Source: Monarcha castaneiventris obscurior (Eukaryota; Chordata; Aves; Passeriformes; Monarchidae). Taken from it: a DNA stretch of 64,000 nucleotides. Below, piece by piece: positions 60,901 through 64,000 of this stretch. The notes under the pieces are model-generated. The model was not told where the DNA came from, made no database searches, and saw only the letters and a program-made list of their open reading frames with translations. How positions within the stretch are numbered: the stretch's first letter is position 1; the number at the start of each line of letters is the position of its first letter. A program made the translations under genes and the position numbers. The stretch lies in contig JAMPIT010000890.1 of the NCBI GenBank assembly GCA_026261815.1, positions 9,702,001 to 9,766,000 on the forward strand. Reading direction: 5' to 3'.

Positions 60901-63900
60901 TTGGTTTGCTTAAACTCATGCCTTCAACTGGAACACATAGGACAGGCATGCTCTTCTCCTGTCTGATGCTCACATAGGCAAACCACTTACATGTACAATT
61001 TACAAGCCTCTGAACTCCTGCCTTTTCTGGCTCACAATTGATAAATGGCACACAGAGACTTCTGATGTTTACTTGAAATAATTTGATTTAAATGCCCATT
61101 AAACTATTGCAAAGGTCAAGGCCAAGGTTTATAAATCTAGGGACAGAGAGTGCATGTGCAGAACACTGAGAGGAAATTGAGCTATAGGAAATAAATTCAC
61201 AATGCAATAATGAGAGATTAAACAGTTGATACGAGTATGATTGATGAGCTTTATCACAGAAAAATTGCAAAAGCACTCTGATTTCTTCTAGAAAAGGATT
61301 ATGGGTATCAAAACCTCAGAATTTATTATTCTGATAGGTATCACACGTGAATTACTTCAAGCATCTTTTAGCATAGTGACAAGAGCCTTCCTATCAGGAC
61401 AACATGCATTTCAAAGACTCAAAAAGCATTTAGTTTCCCTCATTAGAAGAAAACTGTATATACGCAAATATAAAATACTGAAATAGCAGTATTGGATATG
61501 AGTTCAGATAAAACGCACTCTTCCTTTGCATAGGCCACATACAGATGAGAAAAAAAATCTTTTACGTAAACGTTTTCATATTTCTATACTATGAAGTCCC
61601 AAATCTAATAATGTTTTTTCATAGAATGACTTGCTTCTGCAGGAAACAGTATATGTGTTTGTCTTGCCAGACAATGTGTTTTCTGTCAAGTGTATCCACC
61701 AGGCCATAAGAGAATTGTCTCTGTAATCCATGCCAAACATTGTTTTTCTCTGCCAGAAGAATGCTTTTCTCTACCAGACTCCACAGCAAACTAAAAACTT
61801 ACTATGTCTGACTTCTGAGCTGTTGCATTCACTCATTGCTGTGATTTTTGCTGGCACATGCTCTATCTGTCCCATGGAGCTGCTCACCAGTGCTGCTTTG
61901 GCAATTCTGTGCAGGTGCAAGGCCAAAAAGTCACCTTCCACATACGAAGACTTAAATCATTCCAGGAACTGTTGGTTTCTGAGTGTGTGGAAAGGGGCAC
62001 AAGAAGGCAAAGCTGGCTGCATAGACCCTTGGATAAATTAGAAGAGCCTTAGGGCACCTAGAGGCAGTTCAAGCAGAAGGAGCTACCCACACTTTGCCCC
62101 TTGCACTGATGCCCTGTAAAGTTTAGAGCTTAGAATGCTGTACTCATTGGAAAGAGAAGTCTTAAAATGTCACTGCTCACAACATGAGACACACATTTAA
62201 AACTGTTCCCTCATTGCACCGTGTCTGTCTCCTGCCTCCCTTCCTTAGGCTTCCCAGTGAAGCAGGGATTTCCTGGGAAGAGGTGTGCACCAGGAGTGCT
62301 TCATTAGAGGCTCGGTTCTGCCCTGTGCTCATGGATTCAGGGAGTCAGAGCGGGTGCACAGCTGCCTGCAAGTGACACCTTGGGATGCCACACTCTGCCC
62401 AAAGCTGTGAGTGTCACTATCTGCTGTACAGAGCATGTGCTTGCTGTAATGCAATATGAACCAAGGTTCTGAGCTTAAAAATAGAAATTCGTTTGCCCAC
62501 AAATTGTAAGCATAGGCTCTACAACCTGTGAGCCACAGATGAAGGCTTCCTGAGGTCCTTCAGGAAAAATACAATGCCTTGTTCCAAAGATAACAGAAGA
62601 CATAGCTCTGGTAGAAACAAGGAGAGCAAAAGGGAAATCAGGTTCCTGAGAATGTCAAAGCATCTTTCCAATCAGTTCTGAATTTATGTATTTTTACAGT
62701 GTTGCAATTCACAGAGAATAGCTCAATTTCCTGATTCTCCTTCATGGTGTAAGGCATTTTTGTAAGGATTTCTGATCACAGTTTGCCCCATTGGTTTAAT
62801 TTAAAGTTAAAAAGGTATGTGGTGTGGGAGCTGTACCTATCCAATCTACCATGATTCTTTAGGCTGTGAGATAAACACACTGAATTATTGCCCGTTGAAA
62901 GGGATCACCATGCAGTGACAGAGGAAATGGCAAGGCAGCAGAATTCAAGAAAGGATTTAAAGCAGGTAGATTTAAGGGTGAAAGGTTGCACCCGGCCTCT
63001 GGTATTTTCAGACTACTGTTTTAAAATGTGCATAGCTTGTTCATAATTGGAAGTTTGAGATGTCAGCTTTGATTTTTGCTTGTTTTTATGATTGCCAACT
63101 ATACCAAGCATGTTTTTTAGATGGAAAAAAAAAAAGCATGTTCATTAGCGTCTCATGCACTGGCACTGGATGTCATTAAATAATTAGCATTTTCCAGTCC
63201 TCAGAGCTGCAGCATTGATTTCTCTGTCATTCTAGGTACAGTAAGAAAATCTCAGTGATTTATGGATTGTATCATATGTAATGAGTTTATAGCAAAGTAT
63301 TTTCTAGATTCGCTCCACTGATAACATGCACCTTAGATGATAGAACTGCATCAGTTCATTAACTGGCAGTACCTTCCAAACACATAAAGTCTTCTTTTAC
63401 AGGTTGTTACGGTCTTTTGTGACAGAGTGATAAGCTCAAATGAAATAAAAATTGAGGTATATTTTTGTCCCAGATCTGAATTAATGTTCTTCTTGTTTTT
63501 TAAAGAAATACCTTAATGAATTTTCTAGTTTTGTTCTCTGATATTACTTACTCAAAGATGATAATTTAGGCCCCTATTCTTCATGTGTTTCACTCTAAAG
63601 TGAGTTTAAACTAATTCCTAAAAACGTTGTTATTTTTACCATATTAGGAAATGAAATGGCAGTTTCTAAAAGAAACTGATGGATTTTAGTTCTACAAGCT
63701 ACAGATGTTAATTGGGATCCAGGCCATGTTAGGTTTTTTGGTAGGCTATTTTTTTTTATCTCAGCATCTAGGACTTCAAGGTAAAGTTGTTAACTGCCTT
63801 AATTAGAAAATTGACTTTACATTCTGTGACATTTGCTTCACATTTTTTCCACACTTAACTCAGTGGAAATTAATTTGGAAACAATAAAAAGTAAGGTGTC

Positions 63901-64000
63901 ACTTTCAGGTTGCATCTGCTTGTGACTGTTCTGTTTTTAAAGAAGGAAATATTAACTGCCTGTCTCTGTAGATGCCCCTCTTATTTTGACACGATTCTCG
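60901..64000. other. Unique noncoding DNA
   Basis: No gene or known repeat recognised. A 103-codon plus-strand frame at 61730-62041 is unrecognised. An 11-bp A run lies near 63125. The window ends inside this unique sequence. Confidence 0.6.

Noticed and set aside
1..64000. tRNA, rRNA, snRNA, microRNA or CRISPR features
   Set aside because: Scanned by eye for B-box-like ggttcga words, snRNA starts, familiar microRNA seeds and spaced direct repeats. Nothing convincing was found. A covariance-model search (tRNAscan-SE, Infernal) would be decisive.

Overview
This window looks like nuclear DNA from a bird. The main evidence is the interspersed repeat content. Five CR1 LINE fragments are present, and four of them carry the CR1-type 3' tail (cayagaat octamers followed by a gttggaag block when read antisense). 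There is no sign of mammalian L1, Alu or B-type SINEs. The base composition is AT-rich with few CpGs, and the only other clear repeats are short homopolymer/microsatellite tracts and a few very old MIR/L2-like scraps. I could not assign a species or chromosome. I found no operons, ribosome-binding sites, tRNA or rRNA genes, CRISPR arrays or phage/plasmid modules.

Layout. 1-8.1 kb: unique noncoding DNA with one CR1 (1.10-1.36 kb). 8.12-8.30 kb: a short CpG-dense patch. 9.0-9.25 kb: an internally duplicated block of about 50 bp repeated at 184 bp. 11.2-11.6 kb: a strongly purine-rich strand. 16.3-16.45 kb: an ancient MIR/L2-like element. 17.4-18.6 kb: a minus-strand stretch with a broken, coding-like character that I cannot identify. 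21.2 and 23.7 kb: two CR1 fragments, the first unusual in lacking its 3' tail. 24-43 kb: essentially gene-desert sequence with hairpin-forming GC patches (26.24-26.30 and 28.81-28.84 kb) and simple repeats near 30.4-30.55 kb. 43.4-43.75 kb: a MIR/L2-like element apparently split by about 140 bp carrying a perfect 16-bp palindrome. 48.88-49.89 kb: the longest CR1, about 1.0 kb, still showing the reverse-transcriptase FADD box but frameshifted. 50.8-51.0 kb: a weak fossil reverse-transcriptase-like peptide. 52.6-53.1 kb: another CR1. 55.15-55.27 kb: another MIR/L2-like relic. 60.4-60.9 kb: a GC-richer segment resembling a bird LTR/ERV-type interspersed repeat. The rest is unannotatable unique sequence.

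Genes. I see no convincing host protein-coding gene. The longest open frames (191, 171 and 165 codons) are not recognisable proteins. They overlap open frames on the other strand or lie in compositionally biased or repeat-derived DNA. The window is most simply read as an intergenic gene desert or the interior of a very long intron. I found no new biological system. The findings below are modest local anomalies, ranked accordingly.
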